Below are positions 51,035 through 59,611 of a stretch of DNA of 64,000 nucleotides, in pieces (the first letter of the stretch is position 1; the number at the start of each line of letters is the position of its first letter). Source of the stretch: a bacterium. GTDB lineage: Bacteria; Cyanobacteriota; Vampirovibrionia; Gastranaerophilales; Gastranaerophilaceae. The notes beneath the pieces were generated by a model. The model ran no database searches, had not been told where the DNA came from, and saw only the letters and a list, made by a program, of their open reading frames with translations. Where the stretch lies: assembly GCA_017470245.1 (NCBI GenBank), contig JAFUEV010000003.1, positions 1-64,000 on the forward strand, read 5' to 3'. Made by a program: the position numbers and the translations under genes.

Positions 51035-52870
51035 ATGATAATAAGACCTGAAATTAAGGAAAAAATAGTTCTTGCTCTCGATGTCGATACACCGGAACAA
51101 GCAAAAGCATTAATAACAGAACTCAAAGACTATGTCGGAGTATTTAAAGTCGGTTTGCAAATGTATACCGGAAACGGTTATGAAATATTTAACTTTATGA
51201 AAGAGCAAAATATCAAGTTTTTCTTTGATATAAAATTGCATGATATCCCAAATACGGTTGCAAAAGCAGCAGAAAATGTTGTAAGACATGGTGCTTCCTT
51301 CTTTAATATGCATACAACAGGCGGTGAAACAATGATGAGAACCGCTCAAGAAGCTGCAAGAAAAACAGCTAAAGAATTGGGGCTTGAAAATCCAACTATA
51401 TTGGGAGTAACGGTTTTAACAAGCATAGGAGATGATACTTTACAACATGATTTAAAAGTGCCTTATAAACCTAATGAATATGCACTACATCTTGCATTAA
51501 TGGCTAAAAAAGCAGGATTAGACGGAGTTGTTGCGAGTGTATGGGAAGCAAAAAAAATAAAACAGGTTTGTGGTAAGGACTTTAAAGTATTATGCCCCGG
51601 AATACGACCTGAATGGTCGGATAAAAATGACCAGAAACGTCTTGCAACACCAAGCATTGCAATAAAAGAAGGTGCTGACTATCTTGTTATAGGAAGAGCA
51701 GTTACGAGTGCTGAAAACAGAATAAAAGCAATAAGAATGATATATGAAGAAATAGAAAATGCACTTTTAACTCAAAATAAGTCTTATGCTGTATCAAAAG
51801 GGAAATTAATCCTCGAAAACGGTATGATTTTTGAAGGTGAATCTGTAGGAGCTGACGGAACTTCATACGGAGAAATCGTATTTAATACATCAATGGTTGG
51901 ATATCAGGAAATATTAACCGATCCTTCTTATGCAGGTCAAACAATAGTTATGACTTATCCTGAAATTGGTAATTACGGGATTAACAGAGATGATTTTGAA
52001 AGCGGTAAGATACATGCTAAAGGTTTGATTGTCAAAAACTTTTGTAATCATGAATCTCACTATAAAAGCTGCATGAATTTGAGTGAATATCTAAAACAAA
52101 ATAATATTGTTGCATTAAAGGGAATCGATACAAGACATCTTACCCAAATAATAAGAAATAATGGTGCAATGAATTGTGCTATAACTACAGGGGATATTAC
52201 TCCGGAGATAAAAGAAAGAATGAAAGAGTACAGAATAAGCAAGGATATAACACTTGATGTTACTACATACAAAGTTGATCATTTCGCAGGCATCGGCGTT
52301 AAATTAGCAATTATAGATATGGGAATAAAGAAAAGTATATTTGAAAATTTTAAAGCTATGAATTGTGATATGACTGTATTTCCTGCAAATACAAAACCTG
52401 AAGAAATATTAAAAGGTAATTTTGATGCATTGCTTATTTCTAACGGTCCCGGAAATCCTGAAGATGCGGTTCAAGCCATTGAAACAGCAAAAGCGCTTTT
52501 AGGTAAACTTCCGTTGTATGGAATATGTTTGGGACATCAAATAATATCACTGGCGCTTGGTGCAAAAACATATAAACTAAAATATGGTCATAGAGGCGGA
52601 AATCATCCGGTTATGAATATGCAAACAAAAGAAATATTTATAACATCACAAAATCACAGTTATGCGGTTGATGAAATCTCGCTGCCGAATGGTGTTGAAG
52701 TAACATTCAAAAACTTGAATGATAATACGATTGAAGGTATCAATTGTGATAAATACCGCATTAAAACGGTTCAATTCCATCCTGAATTAACGGCAGGTCC
52801 TTATGATGCAAATAAAATAATAACGGGTTGGATAAAAGAGACAGAAATGAATAAAACAGTTAGCGTATAA
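51035..52870 (+). CDS. pyrF-carA: PyrF-CarA fusion: OMP decarboxylase and carbamoyl-phosphate synthase small subunit
   Basis: A 611-residue single frame. Residues 1-240 are OMP decarboxylase: VLALDVDTPEQAKAL, catalytic DIKLHDIPNT near 68, GIRPEWSDK and ADYLVIGRAVTSA. After a short linker (about 241-252, LLTQNKSYAVSK) a complete CarA follows: LILENGMIFEGESVGADGTS, SMVGYQEILTDPSYAGQ, the amidotransferase nucleophile in YGICLGHQ (C498) and FHPE (H582, E584). CarA normally starts at its own Met; here no ATG with a ribosome binding site exists at the junction, so the fusion looks genuine. carB follows 17 bases later. Confidence 0.92.
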   Translation: MIIRPEIKEKIVLALDVDTPEQAKALITELKDYVGVFKVGLQMYTGNGYEIFNFMKEQNIKFFFDIKLHDIPNTVAKAAENVVRHGASFFNMHTTGGETMMRTAQEAARKTAKELGLENPTILGVTVLTSIGDDTLQHDLKVPYKPNEYALHLALMAKKAGLDGVVASVWEAKKIKQVCGKDFKVLCPGIRPEWSDKNDQKRLATPSIAIKEGADYLVIGRAVTSAENRIKAIRMIYEEIENALLTQNKSYAVSKGKLILENGMIFEGESVGADGTSYGEIVFNTSMVGYQEILTDPSYAGQTIVMTYPEIGNYGINRDDFESGKIHAKGLIVKNFCNHESHYKSCMNLSEYLKQNNIVALKGIDTRHLTQIIRNNGAMNCAITTGDITPEIKERMKEYRISKDITLDVTTYKVDHFAGIGVKLAIIDMGIKKSIFENFKAMNCDMTVFPANTKPEEILKGNFDALLISNGPGNPEDAVQAIETAKALLGKLPLYGICLGHQIISLALGAKTYKLKYGHRGGNHPVMNMQTKEIFITSQNHSYAVDEISLPNGVEVTFKNLNDNTIEGINCDKYRIKTVQFHPELTAGPYDANKIITGWIKETEMNKTVSV

Positions 52871-52887
52871 AAAAGAAAGAGTATAAT

Positions 52888-55800
52888 ATGCCGATAAATA
52901 CAAATATAAAAAGAGTTCTAGTAATTGGTTCCGGTCCTATTGTAATAGGTCAGGCAGCGGAATTTGATTATGCGGGAGTACAGGCTTGCAGAGCATTAAA
53001 GGAAGAAAATATAGAAGTAGTCCTTGTAAATTCCAATCCTGCAACGATTATGACCGATGAAAATATTGCGGATAAAGTATATATAGAACCATTAACATTG
53101 GAAGCGCTTACTTATATTATAGATAAAGAAAGACCTGACGGAATAATCGCTACATTAGGCGGACAAACAGGTTTGAATTTAGCGGTTAAATTATACGAAA
53201 ATAAAGTTTTAGAAAAATATAACGTTGAACTTTTGGGTACAAAAATTGATTCTATCAAAAAAGCAGAGGATAGAGAATTATTTAAAAATCTAATGTTAGA
53301 AATAGGTGAACCAATTCCTGAAAGTGATATTGTTTCAAGTTATGAAGATGCTAAAAAATTTGCGCATAAAATAGGCTTCCCGATTATTGTAAGACCGGCA
53401 TATACATTAGGCGGTACAGGCGGAGGTATTGCAAATAACTATTCAGAATATGAAGAAATCGTATATACAGGTTTGTCTTTGAGCCCTATTTCGCAAGTTC
53501 TTGTTGAAAAAAGTATAGCCGGATACAAGGAAATTGAATATGAAGTTATACGTGATTCAAATAATACAAGTATAGCTATATGTAATATGGAAAATATTGA
53601 CCCGATAGGTATTCACACGGGTGACAGTTTTGTAGTTGCTCCTACTCAAACTTTAACGAACAAAGAATGCCAAATGTTAAGAAGTGCGGCATTGAAAATA
53701 ATAAGAGCATTAAAGATTGAAGGCGGATGTAATGTACAGTTTGCACTTGATACGGTGAGTAATCAATATTATGTAATTGAGGTTAATCCTCGTGTAAGTC
53801 GTTCATCAGCCCTTGCATCCAAAGCAACAGGTTATCCGATAGCTAAAATTACAACAAAAATAGCAATAGGATATAATTTACATGAAATTCCAAATTCTAT
53901 AACAAAGAAAACAGTTGCTGCATTTGAGCCGACAATAGACTATGTCGTAACTAAAATTCCTAAATGGCCTTTTGATAAATTCAAACACGGTGACAGAATT
54001 TTAGGTACAAAAATGAAAGCTACAGGCGAAGTTATGGCAATAGGCAGAACTTTTGAAAGTTCGTTTAAAAAAGCTATTACTTCTGTTGAATCAAAATATA
54101 CCGGTTTATTAAGAGGCAGACATCTTGAATGTAGTGAGGAAGAATTAAAAGCATTATTGCATGTTCAGGATGACAGAAGAATATTTAGAGTTGCAGAAGC
54201 TATAAACAGAGGTATAAGTGTTGATGAAATCAATAAAATTACTAAAATAGATAAGTGGTTTATTTATAAAATAAAGGGACTTGTTGATTTTGAAAACAAA
54301 TTGAAGAATGAAAATCTTACGGCAGGTTTATACCTTGAAGCAAAAGAAAAAGGTTTTTTGGATGAAGAAATAGCTAAATATACACAAAAAACGCTTGCAG
54401 AAATTGAAAAATTAAGAAAAGAAAATTCTATAAGTGCATCATTTAAGATTGTTGATACCTGTGCTGCTGAATTTAAAGCATATACACCATATTATTATTC
54501 AACATACAATGAATATGACGAAATAAATGCTACAAATGATAAAAAGATATTAATATTAGGTTCAGGACCTATAAGAATAGGTCAGGGTATTGAATTTGAC
54601 TATTGTTCGGTTCATGCAGCCTGGGAAGTAAGAAATAATAATTATAAGTCATTAATTGTAAATTCAAACCCCGAAACATTATCGACAGATTTTGACGTTG
54701 CGGATAAATTGTTCTTTGAACCAATGCATATTGAAAATATAATGAATATAATTGAAAAGGAAAACCCTGAAGGAGTAATGGTTCAATTTGGAGGGCAAAC
54801 CGCAATAAATCTTGCACCGAAATTATATGAACGAGGAGTAAAAATACTCGGAACTTCATTGAATTCAATAAATATAGCAGAAGATAGAAAACTGTTTGAA
54901 CAACTGCTTCGAGAATTAAAAATTCCTCAACCTAAAGGCGGTGCTATAAGAAAACCGTCAGAGGCGCTTGAAGTTGCAAGAGAACTCGGTTATCCGTTAT
55001 TGGTAAGACCTTCTTATGTAATAGGCGGCAGAGGAATGCAAGTTGTATATAATAAAGACGAACTTCTCTCTTATATAGAAGGAGCATTAAAATTTTCTGA
55101 TGAACATCCTATATTAATTGACCAATATATAGAAGGTACCGAGCTGGAACTTGATGCTATTTCTGACGGAGAAAATGTTTTAATCCCCGCAATAACCGAA
55201 CATGTTGAAAGAGCAGGTATTCACTCAGGTGATTCAATTGCACTTTATCCGACAAGGACAATTCCTAAAAATATTATAAATAATCTTGTTGAATATACCG
55301 AAAAAATAGCAAGAGCATTAAAAATAAAAGGCTTAATGAATATTCAATTTGTATTGAAGGATAACATTGCATATATAATAGAGGTTAATCCGAGAGCTTC
55401 AAGAACGGTACCGATATTGAGCAAAGTAACAGGTACTCCTATGGTTAAAATAGCTATTGATGCAATTTTAGGTAAATCAATTGTAGAACAAGGCTATAAA
55501 ACAGGTTTATTAGAAACCGGAAAACTTGTTTGTGCAAAAATACCGATATTCTCCTTCCAAAAATTAAACAGGATAGACCCGGCTCTTGCACCTGAAATGA
55601 AATCAACAGGAGAAGTATTAGGTATTGATACATCTTATGAAAGAGCTCTTGTAAAAGGATTTTTGGCAGCAGGCTATAAACTTTCAACTGAAAGAGGAAA
55701 TGTTTTAATTTCTATAAATGACCATTACAAAAAAGATTCTGTTGAAGTTGCAAAAACACTTGTAGATTTAGGATATAAACTTGTTGCTACAACAGGTACC

Positions 55801-56121
55801 CATAAGTATCTTAAATTGCATAACATTGAATCAAAAGAAATTGAGAAATTTGATATTCAAAAAATGCAAAGGAATATGAAAAATAAAGAATTATGCTTTA
55901 TTATCAATACTCCAACAACAAATAATAATTCTGTCAGATACGGTTCTGAAGATAGAGGCTTCTTGATAAGAACAATTGCCGAAATGTATTCAACACCTTG
56001 CTTTACCGCACTGGACACAGCCAAAGCATATTTAGAAGCATTAAAATACTATATGGAAAATAATAATTTAACTTATGATAGTATTGATATGTATAGAAAT
56101 AAAGATGTTGTTATGAGGTAA
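52888..56121 (+). CDS. carB: Carbamoyl-phosphate synthase large subunit
   Basis: A 1077-residue enzyme with the internal two-fold repeat of CarB. First ATP-grasp half: VLVIGSGPIVIGQAAEFDYA, ATLGGQTGLNLAVKL, RPAYTLGGTGGGIANNYSEY and EVNPRVSRSSALASKATGYP. Second half: LILGSGPIRIGQGIEFDYC, QFGGQTAINLAPKL, RPSYVIGGRGMQVVYNKDEL, EVNPRASRTVPILSKVTG. The C-terminal allosteric MGS-like domain starts near 940. It makes carbamoyl phosphate with the CarA half of the upstream fusion. Confidence 0.96.
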   Translation: MPINTNIKRVLVIGSGPIVIGQAAEFDYAGVQACRALKEENIEVVLVNSNPATIMTDENIADKVYIEPLTLEALTYIIDKERPDGIIATLGGQTGLNLAVKLYENKVLEKYNVELLGTKIDSIKKAEDRELFKNLMLEIGEPIPESDIVSSYEDAKKFAHKIGFPIIVRPAYTLGGTGGGIANNYSEYEEIVYTGLSLSPISQVLVEKSIAGYKEIEYEVIRDSNNTSIAICNMENIDPIGIHTGDSFVVAPTQTLTNKECQMLRSAALKIIRALKIEGGCNVQFALDTVSNQYYVIEVNPRVSRSSALASKATGYPIAKITTKIAIGYNLHEIPNSITKKTVAAFEPTIDYVVTKIPKWPFDKFKHGDRILGTKMKATGEVMAIGRTFESSFKKAITSVESKYTGLLRGRHLECSEEELKALLHVQDDRRIFRVAEAINRGISVDEINKITKIDKWFIYKIKGLVDFENKLKNENLTAGLYLEAKEKGFLDEEIAKYTQKTLAEIEKLRKENSISASFKIVDTCAAEFKAYTPYYYSTYNEYDEINATNDKKILILGSGPIRIGQGIEFDYCSVHAAWEVRNNNYKSLIVNSNPETLSTDFDVADKLFFEPMHIENIMNIIEKENPEGVMVQFGGQTAINLAPKLYERGVKILGTSLNSINIAEDRKLFEQLLRELKIPQPKGGAIRKPSEALEVARELGYPLLVRPSYVIGGRGMQVVYNKDELLSYIEGALKFSDEHPILIDQYIEGTELELDAISDGENVLIPAITEHVERAGIHSGDSIALYPTRTIPKNIINNLVEYTEKIARALKIKGLMNIQFVLKDNIAYIIEVNPRASRTVPILSKVTGTPMVKIAIDAILGKSIVEQGYKTGLLETGKLVCAKIPIFSFQKLNRIDPALAPEMKSTGEVLGIDTSYERALVKGFLAAGYKLSTERGNVLISINDHYKKDSVEVAKTLVDLGYKLVATTGTHKYLKLHNIESKEIEKFDIQKMQRNMKNKELCFIINTPTTNNNSVRYGSEDRGFLIRTIAEMYSTPCFTALDTAKAYLEALKYYMENNNLTYDSIDMYRNKDVVMR

Positions 56122-56123
56122 AA

Positions 56124-56267
56124 GTGGAAGATAAAAAGAAAAATCAGACAAAAAAGAAAAAATTTGTCTTGAACATAAAGAATATGGGTGTTGATATAGA
56201 TAAAAACGAATATAGGGAAATTGTTTTATCAAATTCTAATCATCCGGAAATATTTAAAGGTCAATAA
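56124..56267 (+). CDS. 47-residue basic small protein at the end of the pyr operon
   Basis: GTG 56124 opens 47 codons: a lysine-rich start (MEDKKKNQTKKKKFVLNIKN) and then an acidic MGVDIDKNEYREIVLSNSNH segment ending PEIFKGQ. GAGGT lies at 56115-56119 within the carB end, and the start is only two bases after the carB stop, the spacing expected of a coupled gene. No family recognised. The composition change from basic to acidic and the good start context argue that it is real. Confidence 0.5.
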   Translation: MEDKKKNQTKKKKFVLNIKNMGVDIDKNEYREIVLSNSNHPEIFKGQ

Positions 56268-56301
56268 AATTCTGTATATTTACGCAAAATTATAACCAAT
56301 T

Positions 56302-56339
56302 GCTAAGAGTATTACTAATTTATCAGTAATACTCTTGGC
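56302..56339 (+). terminator. Terminator of the pyr operon
   Basis: GCTAAGAGTATTACT (56302-56316) pairs with AGTAATACTCTTGGC (56325-56339), a 15-bp stem with one G-T and an 8-base loop. The T-run is short (GTATTTTATGG). The following 56340-56529 stretch has only a small ATGCG/CGCAT hairpin and the tyrA promoter region. Confidence 0.7.
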
Positions 56340-56529
56340 GTATTTTATGGTATTTCCCCTAAATTGGCAAAATAAAATGCGACCTAAGCCGCATAAGTCA
56401 AGAAAGGAATGGTTAGACTATTAATTTAATTGTATTATTACATATTTTTGTGTAGTACGCAAATTTATGAATATTTGTTAACATTTTTTAACATTTTATC
56501 TATTATGTTATCTTATATAAGAGGTGTAA

Positions 56530-57339
56530 ATGAATATTGGTATTATAAGTTTAGGTTTAATAGGCGGTTCCATACTGAAATCGCTTGCAGAATTTGATTT
56601 TAATATAATTGCTGTTACAAGAAATATAAAAACAATTGAACAGGCAAAGAAATATACCCAAAATGTTTCTGATGATTATAATACTCTTGCTGCATGTGAT
56701 GTGGTTTTTGTTGCATCACCTATAAATAAAACCTTGGAAGTATTAGATAAACTTGAAAATATTGTTAAAAAAGATTGTATAGTACTTGATTGTGCAAGTG
56801 TAAAAGAATTTGTTATGAAAAAATCAAGACCATATAAGTTTATCGGTTCTCATCCTATGGCAGGGACTGAAAATAGTGGTTTTGATGCTTCTTTTAAAGA
56901 ATTATTTAGTGGCGCAAAGTGGGTTTTAACTCCGACGGATAATATATCGCAAAATGATATAGATATAGTAAAAAATATTATAGAAAAAACACATGCTCAA
57001 ATTGTAATAACAAATGCAAAAGAGCATGATATGGCGGTAGCATTAATAAGTCACATGCCTTTATTGTTGGCACAAGCCTTATTTAATTGTGTATCGGATA
57101 ATGAACTGGCTTTGAAACTTGCTTCAAGCGGATTTCGTGACATGACCAGACTTGCCATGTCAAATCTTGAAATGGCATCCGATATGAGAGAATATAATGC
57201 TTCAAATATAGATATATCAATAGAAAAATTAATTTCTTCAATAAATTTTTTAAAAAGTACTAAAGATTTAAAAATTTATGCCGATATAAAAAATATAAGG
57301 AAAAACATGTACTCTAAAGAAGGAAAAAATATTCTGTAA
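56530..57339 (+). CDS. tyrA: Prephenate/arogenate dehydrogenase TyrA
   Basis: A 269-residue NAD(P)-dependent dehydrogenase of tyrosine synthesis. Rossmann IGIISLGLIGGSILKSL at 3-19, ASPINKTLEVL near 62, LDCASVKEF near 86, the catalytic GSHPMAGTENSGFDAS near 106, ISHMPLLLAQALF near 176 and ASSGFRDMTRLAMSNLEMA near 200. No chorismate mutase or ACT domain, as in short cyanobacterial-type TyrA. GAGG precedes ATG 56530. Confidence 0.92.
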   Translation: MNIGIISLGLIGGSILKSLAEFDFNIIAVTRNIKTIEQAKKYTQNVSDDYNTLAACDVVFVASPINKTLEVLDKLENIVKKDCIVLDCASVKEFVMKKSRPYKFIGSHPMAGTENSGFDASFKELFSGAKWVLTPTDNISQNDIDIVKNIIEKTHAQIVITNAKEHDMAVALISHMPLLLAQALFNCVSDNELALKLASSGFRDMTRLAMSNLEMASDMREYNASNIDISIEKLISSINFLKSTKDLKIYADIKNIRKNMYSKEGKNIL

Positions 57340-57508
57340 CAAGTATCATCATCAAGGCATAGTCCGCTTAGGAAACGGAATTATGTAAATTTATCTCCAG
57401 GGAAAGTAAGTATTACAAAAGGAACAAGAGAAAAGGAAAACTAAAAAAGAAATAAAATAATGTCTATCCGATAGGCAAATATAATCTCTTTTGATTTCTA
57501 CAAAAAAC
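57340..57508. other. Gap after tyrA with weak structure
   Basis: No convincing gene lies in 57340-57708. The first part has a small TCCG/CGGA hairpin near 57363-57379 and a CTATC/GATAG near 57464-57474. After the minus terminator at 57509-57540 comes a 13-base tandem repeat (TCAGAGAGAGGAA, TCAGAGAGAGAAA at 57556-57581), which would be in the 3' end of the tolC-like transcript on the minus strand. Confidence 0.3.
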
Positions 57509-57540
57509 ACAAAATAAAAAACCGATTTTTAAATCGGTTC
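57509..57540 (-). terminator. Terminator of the locus-2 tolC-like gene
   Basis: ACCGATTT (57521-57528) pairs with AAATCGGT (57531-57538), with a T-run on the minus side (complement of AAAATAAAAA at 57511). It is 170 bases after the tolC-like stop, leaving a long 3' end. Confidence 0.6.
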
Positions 57541-57708
57541 TAAGTTCACTATATATCAGAGAGAGGAATCAGAGAGAGAAAACACTTATTTAACACAACT
57601 TATATTTTTAACATCCTCATACTAATATAATTTCCACGTAACACAAATTTAATAACGTGTACTTTTTACACTTTTAACATTTCGTTACAAATGGATTATT
57701 ATGGCGTA

Positions 57709-59055
57709 TTATATTTTTCCTGCAGTTGCTTTGTATAGACCGATTTGGTCAATAAAGAAAGCTGTTTTATCAGAAGTAACGAGTTTTTCTGTTGTTAATA
57801 TGGCTTCTTTCTTTTGTAACAAGTCAAGATTAGAAATTACACCTTCTTTATATTTTAATTGTGTAAAATAAAAATCTTTTTGTTCTGCGTTGTAACTTTC
57901 AAGTGTTTTTTCGTATTTTTGATTGTCTAATTTTAAGTCACAGAGTGCATCATTTACTTCTTGAATGGCGGTTAAATTTGTTTTTTGGTAATTTTCTATA
58001 GCCTGTTTATATTTGTTTTTGTTTAGTTTGAAGTTTGCAATTTTGGATCCGCCTGTAAATAATGGAAGCATGGCATTTGCACCTAATAAAGCAACAGAGT
58101 TTTTCCAATTCATTTTTCTAAGAAAATCGGTTGAATTAAAGGAAATTAAACCTAATATATTAAATGTAGGCAAAAATTCTTTTTTTGCAGCCCTTACATC
58201 TAATCCTGTTTTAGCAAGCATTTTTTCTGCCGAAACGTAGTCGGGACGTGATGTTATTACATCAGTTTCGATATAATCCGGAATATTTTTATTTATATTT
58301 AAGTTATCAAAAGATATTCTTTCATAGTTAGTGCTATTTTCGGGACTGTCACCCGTAAGAACGGCAAGCATATTCAGCATACGCTCTCTTGCTTTTTTGA
58401 GCTCTATCATATCCGAATTTGATTTGATATATGCTTTTTGTGCACTAACTGTATCCGCAGTAGAAATAAGTCCTTCTTCATTACTTAATTTCATTAATTC
58501 ATATATTTTTTTTCTGTCTTGAATTATTTGTTCTTGTATTTCTATAAGTTTATCCAATTTAACTATGTTATAGTATGTTGTTCCGACAGCACTTACAACG
58601 GATATATATGCGCTTCTTTCATTTTCTCTGGTTATTTCTATTAATTTATCCATTGATTTTGTTTTATCACGGTTTTTTCCAAACAAATCCAATTCATAAT
58701 TAGCATATAAAGGTACGGAAATTAAGCCGTCCGAACTCGTTGAATTTGGCAATTTATATAATGCAGGTACTGCTCCTATGCCCAAAGACGGCATTTCATT
58801 TGCTCTCGTCAGATTTTTTTGTTCTGTCGTTTCTTCAACTTTTAATGTTGCTATTTTCAAGTCCTGATTATATTTTAGAGCTTTTGTGATGTATTCGGTT
58901 AAATAAGCATCATTTAAATTTTGCCACCAATCAATATTTACATAACCGCATATTGTTTGTTCGTCAGTTATTGGCTTTTTTGCTGCATACACTATAGTTG
59001 GTGTGATAGCTGTAATTATTGTTAATATTAATATATATGTAATAATTTTTTTCAT
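57709..59055 (-). CDS. TolC-like outer membrane efflux protein, locus 2
   Basis: A 448-residue protein with a signal peptide (MKKIITYILILTIITAITPT, then IVYAA) and the two-repeat OEP layout: ALKYNQDLKIATL, MPSLGIGAVPALYKLP, YELDLFGKNRDKTKS, RPDYVSAEKMLAKTG and QEVNDALCDL. It is a close paralog of the protein at 40571, aligning along its whole length. Divergent from the marR-emrA pair at 59135, with which it should form the outer part of an efflux complex. Confidence 0.88.
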   Translation of the reverse strand: MKKIITYILILTIITAITPTIVYAAKKPITDEQTICGYVNIDWWQNLNDAYLTEYITKALKYNQDLKIATLKVEETTEQKNLTRANEMPSLGIGAVPALYKLPNSTSSDGLISVPLYANYELDLFGKNRDKTKSMDKLIEITRENERSAYISVVSAVGTTYYNIVKLDKLIEIQEQIIQDRKKIYELMKLSNEEGLISTADTVSAQKAYIKSNSDMIELKKARERMLNMLAVLTGDSPENSTNYERISFDNLNINKNIPDYIETDVITSRPDYVSAEKMLAKTGLDVRAAKKEFLPTFNILGLISFNSTDFLRKMNWKNSVALLGANAMLPLFTGGSKIANFKLNKNKYKQAIENYQKTNLTAIQEVNDALCDLKLDNQKYEKTLESYNAEQKDFYFTQLKYKEGVISNLDLLQKKEAILTTEKLVTSDKTAFFIDQIGLYKATAGKI

Positions 59056-59094
59056 TTCAAACCTCTTGAAAATAGTATATCATTATATTAATAT

Positions 59095-59136
59095 ATTTAT
59101 GTGGTAAATGCAACATAGGGAAAAAACAACATAAAT
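59095..59136. promoter_or_regulatory. Candidate operator of the locus-2 MarR
   Basis: In the divergent tolC/marR gap, TATGT (59098-59102) and ACATA (59113-59117) form a palindrome with a 10-base centre, the same spacing as the locus-1 palindrome, and an outer ATTTATGT (59095) pairs with ACATAAAT (59129-59136), which overlaps the marR start. Confidence 0.35.
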
Positions 59137-59608
59137 GCAAAAATTAATAAAAAAAGAAACCCAATATACTGATAGTATGTTTTTTCAAATAAGATTGACA
59201 TCAAGATATCTTACATTAATGGGAAATCAAGCATTTGAAAAATTGAGTTTTCCTATATCGTTTGAGGAGTATATGATACTTGATACCATTGCTTATAATG
59301 AGGGAATTTGTCATAGAGATTTGGCGAAAATGCTGCTGCGTGACCGTTCTAATATAGGAAAGATTGCTGCAAGTCTTGAACAAAAAGAATTAATAGCAGT
59401 AATTCCGGATATAAGAAATAACAGAAGTATAAAAAAACTAAAGGTTACACCTTCCGGAATTGAGTTATGTAATAAAATGTACAAAAAATTAGAGCCTTAC
59501 ATTAATATTTTGAATAAAGAATTAAAAAAAGAAGAACAAGAGATGATATCAAAAAGCATGGAAAAATGCAGAAAAATTTTGGATGAAATTGTTGAAACCC
59601 AGATATAG
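59135..59608 (+). CDS. MarR-family regulator of efflux locus 2
   Basis: A 157-residue winged-helix regulator: EEYMILDTIAYNEGICHRDL near 44-63, LLRDRSNIGKIAASLEQKEL near 66-85, a wing PDIRNNRSIKKLKVTPSG near 89-106 and dimerisation helices. Together with the adaptor gene three bases downstream it forms a two-gene unit. Paralogous to the MarR protein at 40092, but placed on the other side of its locus. Confidence 0.85.
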   Translation: MQKLIKKETQYTDSMFFQIRLTSRYLTLMGNQAFEKLSFPISFEEYMILDTIAYNEGICHRDLAKMLLRDRSNIGKIAASLEQKELIAVIPDIRNNRSIKKLKVTPSGIELCNKMYKKLEPYINILNKELKKEEQEMISKSMEKCRKILDEIVETQI

Positions 59609-59611
59609 AGG

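Noticed and set aside
57340-57440. tRNA or tmRNA in the gap after tyrA
   Set aside because: No cloverleaf, no T-loop GTTCxAxxC, and no CCA-like 3' end could be found.
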